64,000 nt of DNA. Source: Hymenopus coronatus (taxonomy: Eukaryota; Arthropoda; Insecta; Mantodea; Hymenopodidae). The notes under the pieces are model-generated. The model was not told the DNA's origin. It searched no databases and worked only from the letters and a program-made list of their open reading frames with translations. Positions 22,185 to 32,513 of this stretch are shown in pieces. Position numbers and translations under genes: made by a program. How positions within the stretch are numbered: the stretch's first letter is position 1; every line of letters starts with the position of its first letter. The stretch covers positions 100,192,501-100,256,500 of the forward strand of contig CM060883.1 in the NCBI GenBank assembly GCA_030762935.1. The letters are read 5' to 3'.

Positions 22185-22895
22185 CACGTTCGGAGCACCA
22201 GAAGCGGCGTTCTCGGCTTCGTGCCCAGATTGGTGACGTTAGCGGTGCTCTAAGACTCACTCCACTACCAATGAGTAGACCCACGTACCTGTTGATATGA
22301 ATCTACTACCGGTGATATGCCTCAGCGTTGCTCAGTCTGCACGATAGTTGACTCTCTCGGGATGGTACAGCTAATGGGGGTAGTTCAGGGAGTTATAAGA
22401 ACGTAGACGTACGTAACTTTCCTTGAGTTTATTTTAACTAGGAGGTACGAGACACTTTGCTTTACAATTCTGCTAACTTAAACACATTCTAGGAACTTTA
22501 ATACTTGGTTGTTCACACATAATTATATGTACTTCTTCTTCCTTGATTCTGCTTTACACAATTTAATTGAGTGCACGTCACTGGCTTTAAATACACCTGA
22601 CTTAGAGCGCTGTAAACTACCAAGTATCCTTACGAGTTACAATGTTTCATATTGTGCAAAGATGTGACGTTCAGCGTTACAACTGACAGCATGACAGCAG
22701 CATCAGACGAGAGACATACAGCCACCCAAGGCATATAGTGGCAAACAGCGACAAACAGCCACGATGTGCCTTCCTGTGCTCTTTATATACTAAAAATACC
22801 GTAATTCTTTCTGATTGGACAGAAAGGCCGCGCAACGGACGTAAATATTACCCAAATCCCACTGTTCTCATTCCAGGGTGCACCGCAACACCCAT
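22185..22895 (-). mobile_element. Probable LTR of a Gypsy-like retrotransposon with primer-binding-like site
   Basis: On the minus strand the stretch starts TGTTGCGGTGCACCCTGG (22875-22892), has a CCAATCAG box, a TATA box GTATATAAAG at 22781-22790, and a polyadenylation signal AATAAA at 22428-22433 about 350 bp further on. It ends before TGGTGCTCCGAACG near 22190-22205, which looks like a primer-binding site followed by a leader. This order (promoter, then AATAAA, then TGG) is typical of an LTR. No second LTR or gag-pol was seen, so it is a solo or truncated copy. Exact ends are uncertain. Confidence 0.4.
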
Positions 22896-23199
22896 TTGAC
22901 ACGTGTTGCACAATGGAAAATTACTCTCATCCGAATTTTAAGGTTTAATCCCGGCGTGAACCGTTGGTACGTGACTGGACAAAAGAAACCCTGTTAAGAA
23001 AGAGCTTCTCATACCGCTCTGCTATCAGCTTTCTATTTGCTTTGGTCCAAGCTGAATTTACTCTGTTAAATACGTAAGTTAATAAGCATTTGTTCTCTTT
23101 AACTATACACTGCTAAATAATTAATAAACCAGCAATAGTTTTTGTAGAGAAGCTAATTAACGGTCTCAAGTTTGTGTGGTAAAATTATTGTTCAACCCT
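22896..23199. other. Unassigned AT-rich sequence
   Basis: No open frame of note, tandem repeat or known repeat head. It lies between the LTR-like segment and a diverged repeat D fragment. Confidence 0.4.
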
Positions 23200-23545
23200 G
23201 CAAAAGTCATCGAGAATAAACAGGACTTGAGATAGCATTAGCAGAAAAGTCAACATATACATATAGTTTGTTAAAAAAATATTTATTATTTTAATCAGAA
23301 TGTTATATCAATGTTTGAGAAAATCAAAATGTTCCATTTAAAGAGTAGTTTGCAGGGGCCATTTTCTTGAAAGTTTTAGTGACGCTTCCCTGCAAAATGC
23401 ACGAACTCAAAATTATATCGGTTTTGGTATTAACCGTTTTTTAGTTACGTTGCTCACAGATCCACACACACTAATACATACATCTACTGTGAATTCTCGA
23501 CAAGGAATTTCTCGGTCCACAACAGTGCCTTCTCTGTCTACAATA
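23200..23545 (+). repeat. Dispersed repeat D, diverged fragment
   Basis: It retains the order AAAAGTCATCGAGAATAAA, TTTTAATCAGAATG, GAGAAAATCAAAATG, then TTTTCTTGAAAGTTTTAGTG, a loss-marked TTAACCGTTTTTTAGTTACG and a CACACACA patch, as in copies 3 and 4. It is much more diverged. Confidence 0.5.
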
Positions 23546-24156
23546 TACAGTCACGTAATAGACAAAATAATAACACGAATTTGGAAGTTCGAGTCCTCAT
23601 TTTAGTGACAATTTCTTTCATGACACATGATCCAATCTTCTACATTGGCGCGTAAAATTCCAACCAACCGGAGCATTTTAATGGTTTTTAGCAATTGTTT
23701 TTCTAAATTTATCGCACCCACGTGCACTTGTTTTCTCTCTGAACTAACACTCGTCTCACAATAACAACGTTTTGTGGAATGGTCTATCGCTGAAGTAAAC
23801 ATAATAATTGAAAATTCAAAGCAGCAGAATACTAAAAACAACATAGGGTGTGTGGAACCAGTTCAACGAATTCTGTAAGCAACAAGGCCATGATTTACGA
23901 TATGGATATCAAGTTGCAGTGATTTCGGTGCAAGTATACGTCAAGACAAATGGGATTTTAGGAATATTATTTTTTGGGTCCATAAGGCTAATCACGAAAT
24001 AGTCTTATTAAATACAACTTGAGCTGCTTCAACTTTTCTCTAGACAAATTCGCAACCAACAATTTTCTCGTGAATCTATCGATAAAAGTTGGAGCACTTA
24101 TGGAAATCATCCGGTAAACCTAAGCTTGAACGAACACCAAATTACATCACTGGTAT
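23546..24156. other. Unassigned sequence left of the Polinton
   Basis: No Polinton terminal repeat could be recognised here. A minus-strand open frame (23602-23844) has no recognisable motif and I do not call it. Confidence 0.4.
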
Positions 24157-24756
24157 CTAATCGTTACTTCTCACCTCCCAAAATGCTACAGAGCAATCGA
24201 TGACGAATAGGAGTGCAAATTTCGCAAAGTCATTCCTCTTCAACAGAGGATAATTAACTTTCCCATAATATGAATTCTGGAATTTCGAGTACAGTTCATA
24301 TAGGGATGCAAACTTTGAAGTTCTAAAATCCAAGTTCATATCGTTGGATGGATAACAATCACTATTGAGATACAGTTTCAGATTAGTGATGTTACAATGA
24401 TCAAATAGAGAGCAATCTTTTGTCGAATCATACAGTATAGCCGTTTGTACTCCCAAATTACAAAACGAGGTTTTTCTAGTTTCGAGGTAGTAGCAATATT
24501 CCAACTGAAAGATGTAGTCTCAGAAACAGCAGGTTGTGTGTGCAGGTCCCAAGTTCGAAAGGCAACGTGTAGTGGTTGATCAGATTTTACCAATTTGAGT
24601 TTCCACTCTTTCGGAATCGGAAAGTCTAAGTACTGGCATCCTCCATTCAATACGCTTCAGTCTAATATCAGTTGCTTCTTCACCCTTCATGCCATTATAA
24701 GAATTTTTAGATCGAATGAGAACCAGTATGGCGTAGTCGGGAAAGAGGAGAGCTAT
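24157..24756 (-). pseudogene. Polinton major capsid protein, C-terminal fragment
   Basis: The double jelly-roll major capsid protein forms the virion shell. The fragment shows family landmarks: a stretch around AFRTWDL (near 24560), LEKPRFVIW (near 24475), LYLNSDCYPSNDMNLDF (near 24340), a YELYSKFQNSYYG block and VIDCS near 24195. The first ~half of the protein is missing; the fragment begins 15 bases after the minor capsid stop. There is one frameshift near 24400 (the two frames overlap at 24378-24504), and the end after VIDCS is foreign. About 190 residues remain of the ~600 usual. Confidence 0.85.
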
Positions 24757-24770
24757 TATAGCATCTCCTT

Positions 24771-25507
24771 TTAAAAGTTATTCCCATATCGACTGATATG
24801 TAGTCTTACAGTTATGTTTTCGTTTCTAAAATTCACCGTATCACCGTTCTGATCCACTACGCAAACGGTTATTTGGTCTATGATATTTGTATCGATGACA
24901 GGTAGATATATTGGATTGGCAGGTTCCTGTGAAATGTGGTAGCCAGGAGGAACCGAAGGAAAAAACTCGTACAATGAATGACCACTTCTACCGTCAATGA
25001 AAGAACCAGTAGCAACATTGCACTCGACGTGGATGATACTCACTTTAAATATGTTCACCAGGTTGTCGGATGTCGTTAAGACGCCCGCCTCAACCCTTCC
25101 AGTCTTGTTGAATCCCAAAAGCGAGCCGATAGAGTTCTCCGTCGAAAAATCGAATGGATAGGGACATTGAATTTCAGCTTTCATTGTATTATTATTAGGT
25201 CGTAGGAAAAAGTCATCACCAGTGCCAAGCCTTTCCTTGAGCAGCTTGTGAAGGTCATCAATTTCATACGTGCCTGGAGGAAGTTCTATCGTTAAAGTAC
25301 ACCATCTTTATAATAGTGGAATAAGTTGTTGCTCTTATCAACGCTCGGAATAGCGTAGAAAGTCTCCAAATTTAAAAGTGCAATCTCGTAAAGACCATCA
25401 GCGTCCAGATAGATCGGTGGATGCAAAAACGTTGAAATAACGGAATCAGTACCCTTACAGTGATCGTGTAACTCATGTCGATAGAAACTGTAGACACAAT
25501 TAACCAC
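24771..25507 (-). pseudogene. Polinton minor capsid (penton-like) protein, one frameshift
   Basis: The single jelly-roll vertex protein of Polinton capsids. Landmarks: SIGSLLGF near 25130, a HVECNVATGSFIDG block near 25020, YEFFPSVPPGYHI near 24960, and VVDQNGDTVNFRNENI then VRLHISR at the C-terminus. The upstream piece (25292-25507) covers the N-terminal jelly-roll strand and ends with a stop near 25292. The frame of the downstream piece opens at the same place, which indicates a single-base shift near 25297. The start near 25507 gives about 245 residues, close to family size. It precedes the capsid gene on the same strand. Confidence 0.85.
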
Positions 25508-25553
25508 AAATAACTGAGTTGAAATTCTGAAACCTATGCCTGTTATACTTTAT

Positions 25554-25715
25554 CTAAACACCATTGAGATAGGTCTCAATTTCCTTGGGTGGTTTCAGAT
25601 TACCAACGCTGTCAAAATATAAAGCAGAACTTCCATCCTTGCGTATAGCAACCCAATGAGTTCCAGGATTTGCCAATAACGATAATCCTCTCTCTAAATT
25701 TCGGTCTCGATGGCA
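25554..25715 (-). pseudogene. Adenain-like cysteine protease, fragment
   Basis: The minus strand reads NPGTHWVAIRKDG followed by YFDSVGNLKPPKEI and a TAG at 25554-25556. GTHWVA with its catalytic His, and FDS.G..PP, are the signature of the Polinton/adenovirus maturation protease, which cleaves capsid precursors. The catalytic Cys and Gln region, normally some 60-80 residues later, is absent because the copy stops at YLNGV and is followed by minor capsid sequence. It is too short for a simple frame-based gene call, but the motif spacing is exact. Confidence 0.75.
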
Positions 25716-25779
25716 GATGGTGTATCATATACACTCCCCTATAATGAGGAATATGTAAAAGTCTGGAATACCTCTCAAT

Positions 25780-26448
25780 CTCTGTTCCGCTTTAGTGGGA
25801 ATAAATACAGACCAGGTTTTTGGAGTAGGTACAACCCCTTGCCCTTTCGCTTCTTCTTTCTAAGTCCTTTTCCCATAGCTAAAGTCTCCATTATTTGATT
25901 ATGACGAATCAATTCACTTAAATGTTTATCGGCAGCTTTCTTCTTATTTACAGAGTTAGCAATGTGAGAGCACCTCCAGCAAGGCTTCCGCCTGCACCCA
26001 ATGCTGCTAATAAGGGTACCAATGGTAGAAAACCACCCCGAGCTGGCGGTGGTAGAGTTCTCCTCCTCCTCACTTTCCTCCTCTTCAAACCAGCGCCAGT
26101 CGCAAGCTTGCCCTTCATGACCGTAGTGACAAGACTAGCGGAGAGTTTCTCACCCAAAGTAGCGTCTTTACCCTGTGTTCTACTCCAAGCCTTATCCACC
26201 AGGATCTTGTCTGCCAAGTGTCTTGAGCTGGAGTCTTGACTCGCTGCGTAGGTGATATCGTGGTCTTTACAAGCCTGGTCTAATGGATTTACGGCTGGGT
26301 CACCCCTTTGTAATCGTTTATAAAGTTTGGTTCCAGGTCCGCAGTATCTATATCCAGGTAAATGAACTTCAAATGGTAGAGAATTAACTAAAGAATTAAG
26401 AACTCCCGCACCTCTCTTAGTAGCCTTCTGTACTCCCTTGTGTCTCAT
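25780..26448 (-). pseudogene. PLA2-domain/pX-like virion protein, frameshifted tail
   Basis: The ATG at 26448-26446 starts a protein of 166 residues before a stop near 25948. YCGPGT (residues 35-40) and DQACKDHDITY (57-67) are the calcium loop and catalytic His-Asp of a parvovirus-type phospholipase A2, which breaches endosomal membranes in viruses that carry it. A basic block KRRKVRRRR (122-130) and a hydrophobic, Gly/Ala-rich stretch (139-160) follow, resembling the adenovirus pX/mu-type module. After the stop another frame continues with a Lys-rich segment and a METLAMGKGL block down to about 25780, so a frameshift near 25955 probably split one longer protein. It diverges from the ATPase gene. 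Confidence 0.8.
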
Positions 26449-26522
26449 GATACAATAGCGAATAAATACTGTATATATACATTTTATAGTCTTAGTTACA
26501 AGACGAAAGTTGTAAAGCAGAA
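26449..26522. promoter_or_regulatory. Shared divergent promoter region
   Basis: This 70-bp AT-rich gap lies between the minus-strand PLA2/pX gene and the plus-strand ATPase gene. GTATATATAC at 26471-26480 is a perfect palindrome that reads as a TATA box on both strands, suitably placed for the minus-strand ATG at 26448. Bidirectional use is inferred from position only. Confidence 0.45.
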
Positions 26523-27207
26523 ATGTACTCTGCCCATACAAGTGATTCACTTCGATAGTGATGTGAGAGAAGGGAGACACGGATCACTCTTTCCGAGTAA
26601 CGTGAAGGCGCTCATATTAGGTAGTTCGAATGCTGGAAAGACCAACGTATTGCTCAATTTACTAGTTCACGAGAATGGACTTAGATTTGAAAACCTGTAC
26701 ATATACTCAAAATCTCTATACCAACCAAAATACCATTACCTATTCGAGGTACTAAGGAACATACCCGACATAGGAGTCTACACATTCACGGAAGGTGACA
26801 ATGTTGTAGATACATCTGAAGGTAGAGAAAATTCCATCTTCGTGTTCGATGACGTAATCAATGAGAAACAGAGTAAAATTGCATCGTAATTCAGTATGGG
26901 AAGACATCGCAATGTAGATGCTATTTATTTAGCACAGTCATAAGCCAAAGTCCCCAAGCATTTAATTAAGATAATGCGAATATGATTATCCTCTTTAGAC
27001 AAGACAATCTAAACTTAAAACACATATACGACGATTACGTAAATACAGATATGAGATATATAGAATTCAAAGATTTATGTAGAAAAGTTTGGGAGAGCAA
27101 CGACGGATCGAACTCGTGACCTTTTGTTGTCATTGCTCCAGAATTTCCCCTGAACGATGGGCGTTATAGAAGTGGCTTCGATACCTTTATCACAGTGAAT
27201 AGTTAAG
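26523..27207 (+). pseudogene. Polinton genome-packaging ATPase
   Basis: FtsK/HerA-type ATPase that drives DNA into the capsid. Walker A is GSSNAGKT at 26620-26643 and Walker B is FVFDDV near 26837. After the stop at 26887 the same frame continues with FSMGRHRNVDAIYLAQS, hits a second stop near 26941, then resumes in another frame with IILFRQDNLN, YDDYV and FKDLCRKVW. A third break near 27117 leads to VVIAPEFPLNDGRYRSGFD and a final stop at 27205-27207. All expected conserved blocks are present in order. No ATG lies in frame near 26530, so the start is also damaged. Confidence 0.88.
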
Positions 27208-27227
27208 TAGCGTCATTCATTATAGTA

Positions 27228-28281
27228 ATGAGCATCGACAGGTTCGGGTCCCGGCGAACAACTCCCGACAGGGGGGTAATTAATTGGTTTCTAATCAGTC
27301 GGGATGGTGATGGAAACTATCTGTTCCGAAACAAGAGGTTATGTAATGTTCGCGACCCTGAGGAAGAAGGTGACGCGTCGACTAAGAAGTATGTGGATAC
27401 GATTGCGTCTGTCATCGAGATCCGATTGCAGACATTCACAGATAAAACATCTTATCGTCACATGGGTCAAATCGAAACTGCGCTTAGGAATCACATACAA
27501 ACATCACTCGACACTCAGTACGAGAATCTAATGTCATACTTAGGCAAATATGTATTAGAACGCGATTCTGAAAACAATATACTTCTTGATAAGATCAGAC
27601 TGAAAATACTAATGACTCCTGAGCCTAATAAAAAGTATTTAACAGACTATGTAGAATCACATACTCTGTCATTGGACTCTGACGGAAACGTTACGTTCGG
27701 ACACAGAAAATTAAAAGAAATAGCTCTTCCTATAGACGACGGTGATGCAACAAATAAGCAATTTGGTCATTCAAGTCGTAGAAAAGAAACACGAAGAGAC
27801 GCTAAAGTACATCGAGAGTGCCATAGACCCCCTCCCAAAAGATATCGCTGAGGTGGTGGAGCAAAACCTGGAACCTATGACCGCGAGACAGCACTCCATG
27901 GATAAATTTCTAACCGTGACGATGGATAAGGTCGAAGTTCTCAAAACTCAGGTGAACGTCATAAACACGATTATAGACCGACTGAGAGGTCAGCTGGTCA
28001 TTCGACTACAAACAAAGGCTTTCCGAGGAAGCTCAACAAGATATATGCTCACGACCGGACTCGAATACTATTCACTCCCGTTCGATGGGTCATTGATCGA
28101 ATTCAGTATGATATCATCACCACAACCATTCACAAGATCAGGTACTATGGCTGCAGTAAACGGAAAACGTATAGAAACATATCCATACCCATTCACGAAA
28201 GGAGATAGAATAACCTTCACAGCCCCAGTTCAACAACTTAAAGACGGACATATCCTGAATATCGAATTGGTTGTCTTATAA
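27228..28281 (+). pseudogene. Fibre-like Polinton protein, one frameshift
   Basis: The ATG at 27228 lies 20 bp after the ATPase end. The protein carries two spaced copies of a motif, EEEGDASTKKYVDT near 27363-27404 and DDGDATNKQF near 27737-27766. Such GDA.TKKYVD repeats are typical of trimeric phage and virus fibres. The frame breaks just after the second copy (near 27765) and continues at about 27770 to 28281, with a helical middle and a C-terminal beta-type region. About 345 residues in all. The assignment as a receptor-binding spike is inferred from the motif and from its place among structural genes. Confidence 0.6.
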
Positions 28282-28311
28282 ATGTCTAGTGAATAATTAA
28301 TCATTTCAAAA

Positions 28312-28620
28312 ATGGATACTGAAAGTGATACTATCAGACTGAAGCAATCCATAGCACAGCATACCAAGGCTATTAGGGAAAAGTTACGGTCTCTAAAGGG
28401 TACTAAGTTCGAAACCCAGCGTATCATGTCGGAGGTTCTTCAACCCGTAACTACACCTCTCAACGCAATGTTGCAAATCAAAGAAGAGGCGGAAAAGAAA
28501 ACTGAAGACATGAAAGAAGACGAGGATAACATTACATCGTACCTAGGCAAAATTCATAAATTAGGAAAAAACGAACTGGATACGACATATCGAATCCGTT
28601 ATGAATTGGCTAGGGAATAA
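28312..28620 (+). CDS. Small charged helical Polinton ORF
   Basis: An intact frame of 102 residues with an ATG at 28312, 30 bp after the fibre-like gene. It is rich in Lys, Glu and Asp (AEKKTEDMKEDEDN in the middle) and predicted helical by eye, with no catalytic motif. It is one of the few unbroken frames in the element. Function unknown; it may be the N-terminal part of a longer protein that continues past 28620, since the reading GDNYIQIESERYKIKSW lies just downstream in another frame. Confidence 0.55.
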   Translation: MDTESDTIRLKQSIAQHTKAIREKLRSLKGTKFETQRIMSEVLQPVTTPLNAMLQIKEEAEKKTEDMKEDEDNITSYLGKIHKLGKNELDTTYRIRYELARE

Positions 28621-29057
28621 AGTTATCCAAATTGACGGTGACAATTACATTCAAATAGAGAGTGAGCGTTATAAAATAAAATCCTGGGTTACTTGAAATA
28701 ATCTTCAAAAGAGTGCCAAGTCAATCAGCATATACCGAAGACGATCTGGATACATACGCTCACATTCTACAAAATACATTAGTTCACAAAAGTGGATATG
28801 TGCTTAACGGTCGTTTGAAGTCGAATCCTGGCTTTAAATATAAAAACATAATCAAGAATCTCATAAAAAGGATAGGATCGACAGTCGAATGGAAGGAGCT
28901 TCGGAAGAGTACCGATTCTATTTATTGGTCCAACCCTAACATATTGGTGAATCGTCTGAGGCTTCTACTTGCATCTCAAGAGGCGGGGATTAAGAACCAC
29001 GACATTGAGATCAACGAAATAATACATGAACTGAGTATATCTAAAATTATATCATGA
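28620..29057 (+). pseudogene. Conserved Polinton protein of unknown function
   Basis: A first piece around 28625-28700 ends in a TGA near 28694. The main piece (28713-29057) contains a TEDDLDTYAHIL block, a tryptophan-containing middle (TVEWKEL) and a leucine-rich end with NRLRLLLASQEAG and EINEIIHELS. I associate this pattern with a conserved structural-side ORF of Polintons (sometimes labelled PY), from memory and with moderate certainty. It lies between the fibre-like gene and the integrase. Confidence 0.5.
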
Positions 29058-29059
29058 TT

Positions 29060-29830
29060 AAGCGATAAATTGCACACGAACTACATTCACCAGTGCGAAG
29101 AAAATTTCTTCGTAGAAAAATAGTACAAAGGGACTGCATGACCTGGTACAGATCGATCTAATAGAAATGATGCCATATGCAAGGGAAAATAAAAACATAA
29201 ATATATACTGATTACTGTCGACTTTTATTCAAAAATGGCCTATGCAAAACCTCTAAAGGATAATTCTGGTAGTCGTGTAACAAATGCAATGGAGCTCATA
29301 TTGAAGGAAATGGGAACGTCTCCAAAGCACATTCAATCCGACAGTGGTAAAGAGTTTTATAACAACGCATTCAAACAATTAATGATGAAGTATAAGATCA
29401 ACCATTATAGTACACTCAGCATTGTAAAGGCAGCCGCTGTGGAACGTCTAATACGTACCATAAAAACAATGATGTACCGTGAGTTCCTGATACAAGAATC
29501 ATACCACTGGCAAGACCTCCTACCTAAGGTGATATTCTCTTATAATAACACCATTCAACGATTCGAATGCGTCCTAAAGATGTCACCAACAATGATCTTC
29601 TCAGCGTCTACTCTCGACGCCACCATAAGAGAGAGAAGAGGAGATCAAAAAGTTCAAAATCGGTGAAAACGTTAAGATCTCAAAGTATAAATCAATGTTT
29701 GGAAAGGGATACACACCAAACTGGAGTACGGAGATATTTCAAATCAGCAAAGTGAAGGCTACAGTTCCTCCAACATACATAATAAAGGATTATGAGGGAA
29801 ATGAAATTTCTGGAGGATTCTATGGGCATT
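29060..29830 (+). pseudogene. Polinton integrase, catalytic part (split from its chromodomain)
   Basis: Retroviral-type integrase that inserts the element. The first catalytic Asp lies in LVQIDLIEM near 29140, the second in IQSDSGKEFYN near 29332, and the Glu in AAAVERLIRTIK near 29440, with 33 residues between the second Asp and the Glu. Upstream, HSPVRRKFLRRK near 29085 is the end of the N-terminal domain. Breaks occur near 29100, 29210 and 29665. The segment after 29690 (TPNWSTEIFQISKV, then IIKDYEGNEI) is the SH3-like linker. The gene is interrupted at about 29830 by a retrotransposon and its last domain lies at 37641-37780. Confidence 0.88.
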
Positions 29831-31724
29831 CCCCCCAGGGGCCTACTACGCTAGGTACGGGTTTAGCGCACCCGGAGATTCCCGAGCCGGTCAGCGCCAC
29901 TTCACCCTACACATCGCCATTCACTGTTGCCACGTCTTGTGCACTGTATCTGTTACTTTCGTTTACCACGTGTAGGCCGTGCGTGGAGACCCGTGTCGGT
30001 GAAAAGGAATATCCTGGTTGTTTGAGGGTTGCGTAACTGAGCCTGTGCTTCTGTCTTTCAGTAACTGGGGAGGGTGCGCAGCCTAATACACCGCTTTGGT
30101 TTCTGATTTGTCTAAACGGGAGGCTAGGGACTAACCCACCCCTAGTCAATCGGCCAAGACTAGGTATTACACCGAACTCCAGGGTGAGTGGGACGGCGAG
30201 CCCGCTATATCTCCTGTATAGCCCTGTCACCCCAGTGGGGTGACCCCTCGTTGGGCTCCGTGGTGGGTGGGGAGCACTGGGGGATGCATTTATACCATTT
30301 TTATGGCACCAAGACTTAAACCCCTGATTTCAAATAAAGACGTTGGAAAGGAAGTAGTCGAGTCATGTGGTCCTCGCTACCTGGTTATTCATAGGACAGA
30401 GGAAGGTAAGAAGTTCCTTACGGTGAGCCCTTTTACTATCCAAAAGGGTCTCGATGCCATTGCTGGTTCGGTTAAATCCTGCGTTCGAGCTCGCAATGGT
30501 ACACTTCTTGTCGAAGCCAGCTCCGCCTCGCAAGCTGCAAAGATACTTAAAGCCACCATGTTAGCCAGCTATCCAGTGAAGGCTGAGGTGCACAAGTCGC
30601 TGAACTCCTCCCGCGGTGTAGTAACAACCCGCGCGTTGGACGGTTAGACCATTGAGAAGATCCAAGAAAATCTTGCGACTCAGGGTGTCTCATCTGTTTA
30701 TCGGGTACAACGTAAGATCAACGGTGAATTCCTGCCTACTCGTACCCTGTTTCTTACTTTTGATCGGGTTGACCTCCTTCAAAAGATTAGGGTAGGGTAT
30801 GAAGCCATCCAAGTTCGGCCTTATATACCCAATCCGCTGAGGTGCTTTAAATGCCAACGTTTTGGTCACACTAGTGAGTTGTGTACCGGCAAGTCCACCT
30901 GCGTGCACTGCGGGGACATCTCCCACGATGGGGCTTGTGCTTCAGCTCCATCGTGTGTGAACTGTAACGGGGAACACCCATCTAGTTCCCGAGACTGCCC
31001 CCGTAGCAGAGGAACGAGCGATCCAGGAGATACGGGTGAAAGAGAAGGTGTCCTTCTTGGAAGCCCGGAAGCTCCTGCGATTCCGCCAACCCTCTGCCCC
31101 GAGGCCCGGTACTTATAGCTCAGTTGCAGCTAAACCGGTACCGCGTCGGGAAATCGCAACACAGACCGGCGATATGAACGGGGCTACAATTGCGGAGAAG
31201 GTTATTTTAGCCCAAGCGCTGTCAAAGCCTTCGACACCTACACCCAAGTTGGTATCAACATCTGCCAAATCCTCCAGCTTACAGAATAGTCCTGCACACT
31301 TGTCACCGAAGGACTCGACCTCGGGAACTAAAGCTGGTAAATTCACGACGTCTTCTGCCCCGGAAAAACAGTTTAAGACCAAGTATGTACGACAAGACTT
31401 CTAGAAAGAGAATATGCAATCTTCTACCAAGTCATCTAAGGGTAAGAAAAGTACACGCAACTCCACACGTGTATCCTCCTCTGAAGGGTCATCTGGGGAG
31501 GAGGGCTTGAATCCGCGACGGCCGTCTTCGCCGATCAGCAAATCCAATCGGTTCGAACTTCTCGGACCATTATTTGCTCTTGAAAAAGGGACCTCCCGTG
31601 TGGAGGAGATAGACCAGGAGGATTCTGCTGCCACTGCCAGAGGGACAGTGCGGAAACGGCAGGATCGTGCTCCTTAAAATAGCCCAACGCCTAAGAAGAA
31701 ACAAATTGAACCGACCAGCTAATC
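29831..31724 (+). mobile_element. Family B segment: 5' UTR plus ORF1 only
   Basis: The first ~110 bp match family A, then the leader diverges. It includes a strong hairpin GTCACCCCAGTGGGGTGAC at 30226-30244 shortly before ORF1. The segment stops a few bases past the end of ORF1, at the point where ORF2 would begin, and passes directly into the 5' end of the family A copy. There is no ORF2, 3' UTR or tail. Confidence 0.85.
30303..31722 (+). pseudogene. Family B ORF1 (gag-like, CCHC)
   Basis: RNA-binding ORF1 related to, but distinct from, that of family A. It starts MAPRLKPLISNKDVG at 30303. An in-frame TAG near 30646 interrupts TRALDG. CCHC knuckles follow: CFKCQRFGHTSELC near 30842, CVHCGDISH near 30900 and CVNCNGEHPSSS near 30955. 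A frameshift near 31010 moves the rest to another frame (KEKVSFLEARKLLR), then a further stop at 31401 and a Ser-rich, charged C-terminus. A TAA at 31675 is followed in frame by a Lys-rich tail up to TAA at 31720-31722, probably the original end. Confidence 0.82.
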
Positions 31725-32513
31725 CCACCCCCAGGGGCCTACTAAGGTAGGTACGGGTTTGGCGCACCCGGGGGTTCCCGAGGCGCTCACCGCCACTTCA
31801 CCCTACCCATCGCCATTCACTGTTGCCACGTCTTTTGTTCTGCATTTGTTTGTTTCGTTTGTTCACTTTATCACCCTCGTCCTATTCTAGGCTTATGGAA
31901 CTTAGTAGTTTGTAAGGCATTAGCTTTATTAACTCCTGTTTCCCCAGCAGGGATATTTCACTATCCCCGTGGTTCCTGTTCCACGGTTCCAGCGCGGCTC
32001 CCAATTTGTGTGCTCTACGCAGGTCCCAGGCTTGAAGGTTGGGTGCACCCTCCCCACTGCCCCTATGTGTAGCCTTAGGTGCGGAGCCCGTCCATACCGT
32101 CAAGTACATTCACGTAGCTTGTTAGTAAGCCCGGCCTGTGCTGGTGTCCCAACGACCGTGTTACGTCGTTGGGATAGTTTCACGGGCCGGACGTGTTACC
32201 GCTGATGTTGCTCCGGCGTAATCAACCACAAGTCCCCTGAATCCGTGCATATGTTCTGTCGCTGCACGGCCTAGAACGGGGAGCCACAGGCGGTTATTAC
32301 TGTGGTAGGGGCTTAAAACGGGGGTGTGCATGGTGAACGGTATACGCATATGGACCAGCAGTGGTGTTTGGAGGGTAAACTTGTGACGTAGGCCTTGGGT
32401 ATCGGTCACGGGATGGTTCCCGTGACGGCACAGACCGTGAAGATTTGGTGTCTTTTCTTTAACCCCCGGATGGCAGGCTGACGCCGACGGTTCCGGAAGG
32501 GGGTCTTTTCAAT

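Noticed and set aside
25710..26239. Plus-strand open frames over the protease and PLA2/pX region
   Set aside because: They are antisense shadows of the minus-strand genes, which carry recognisable motifs.
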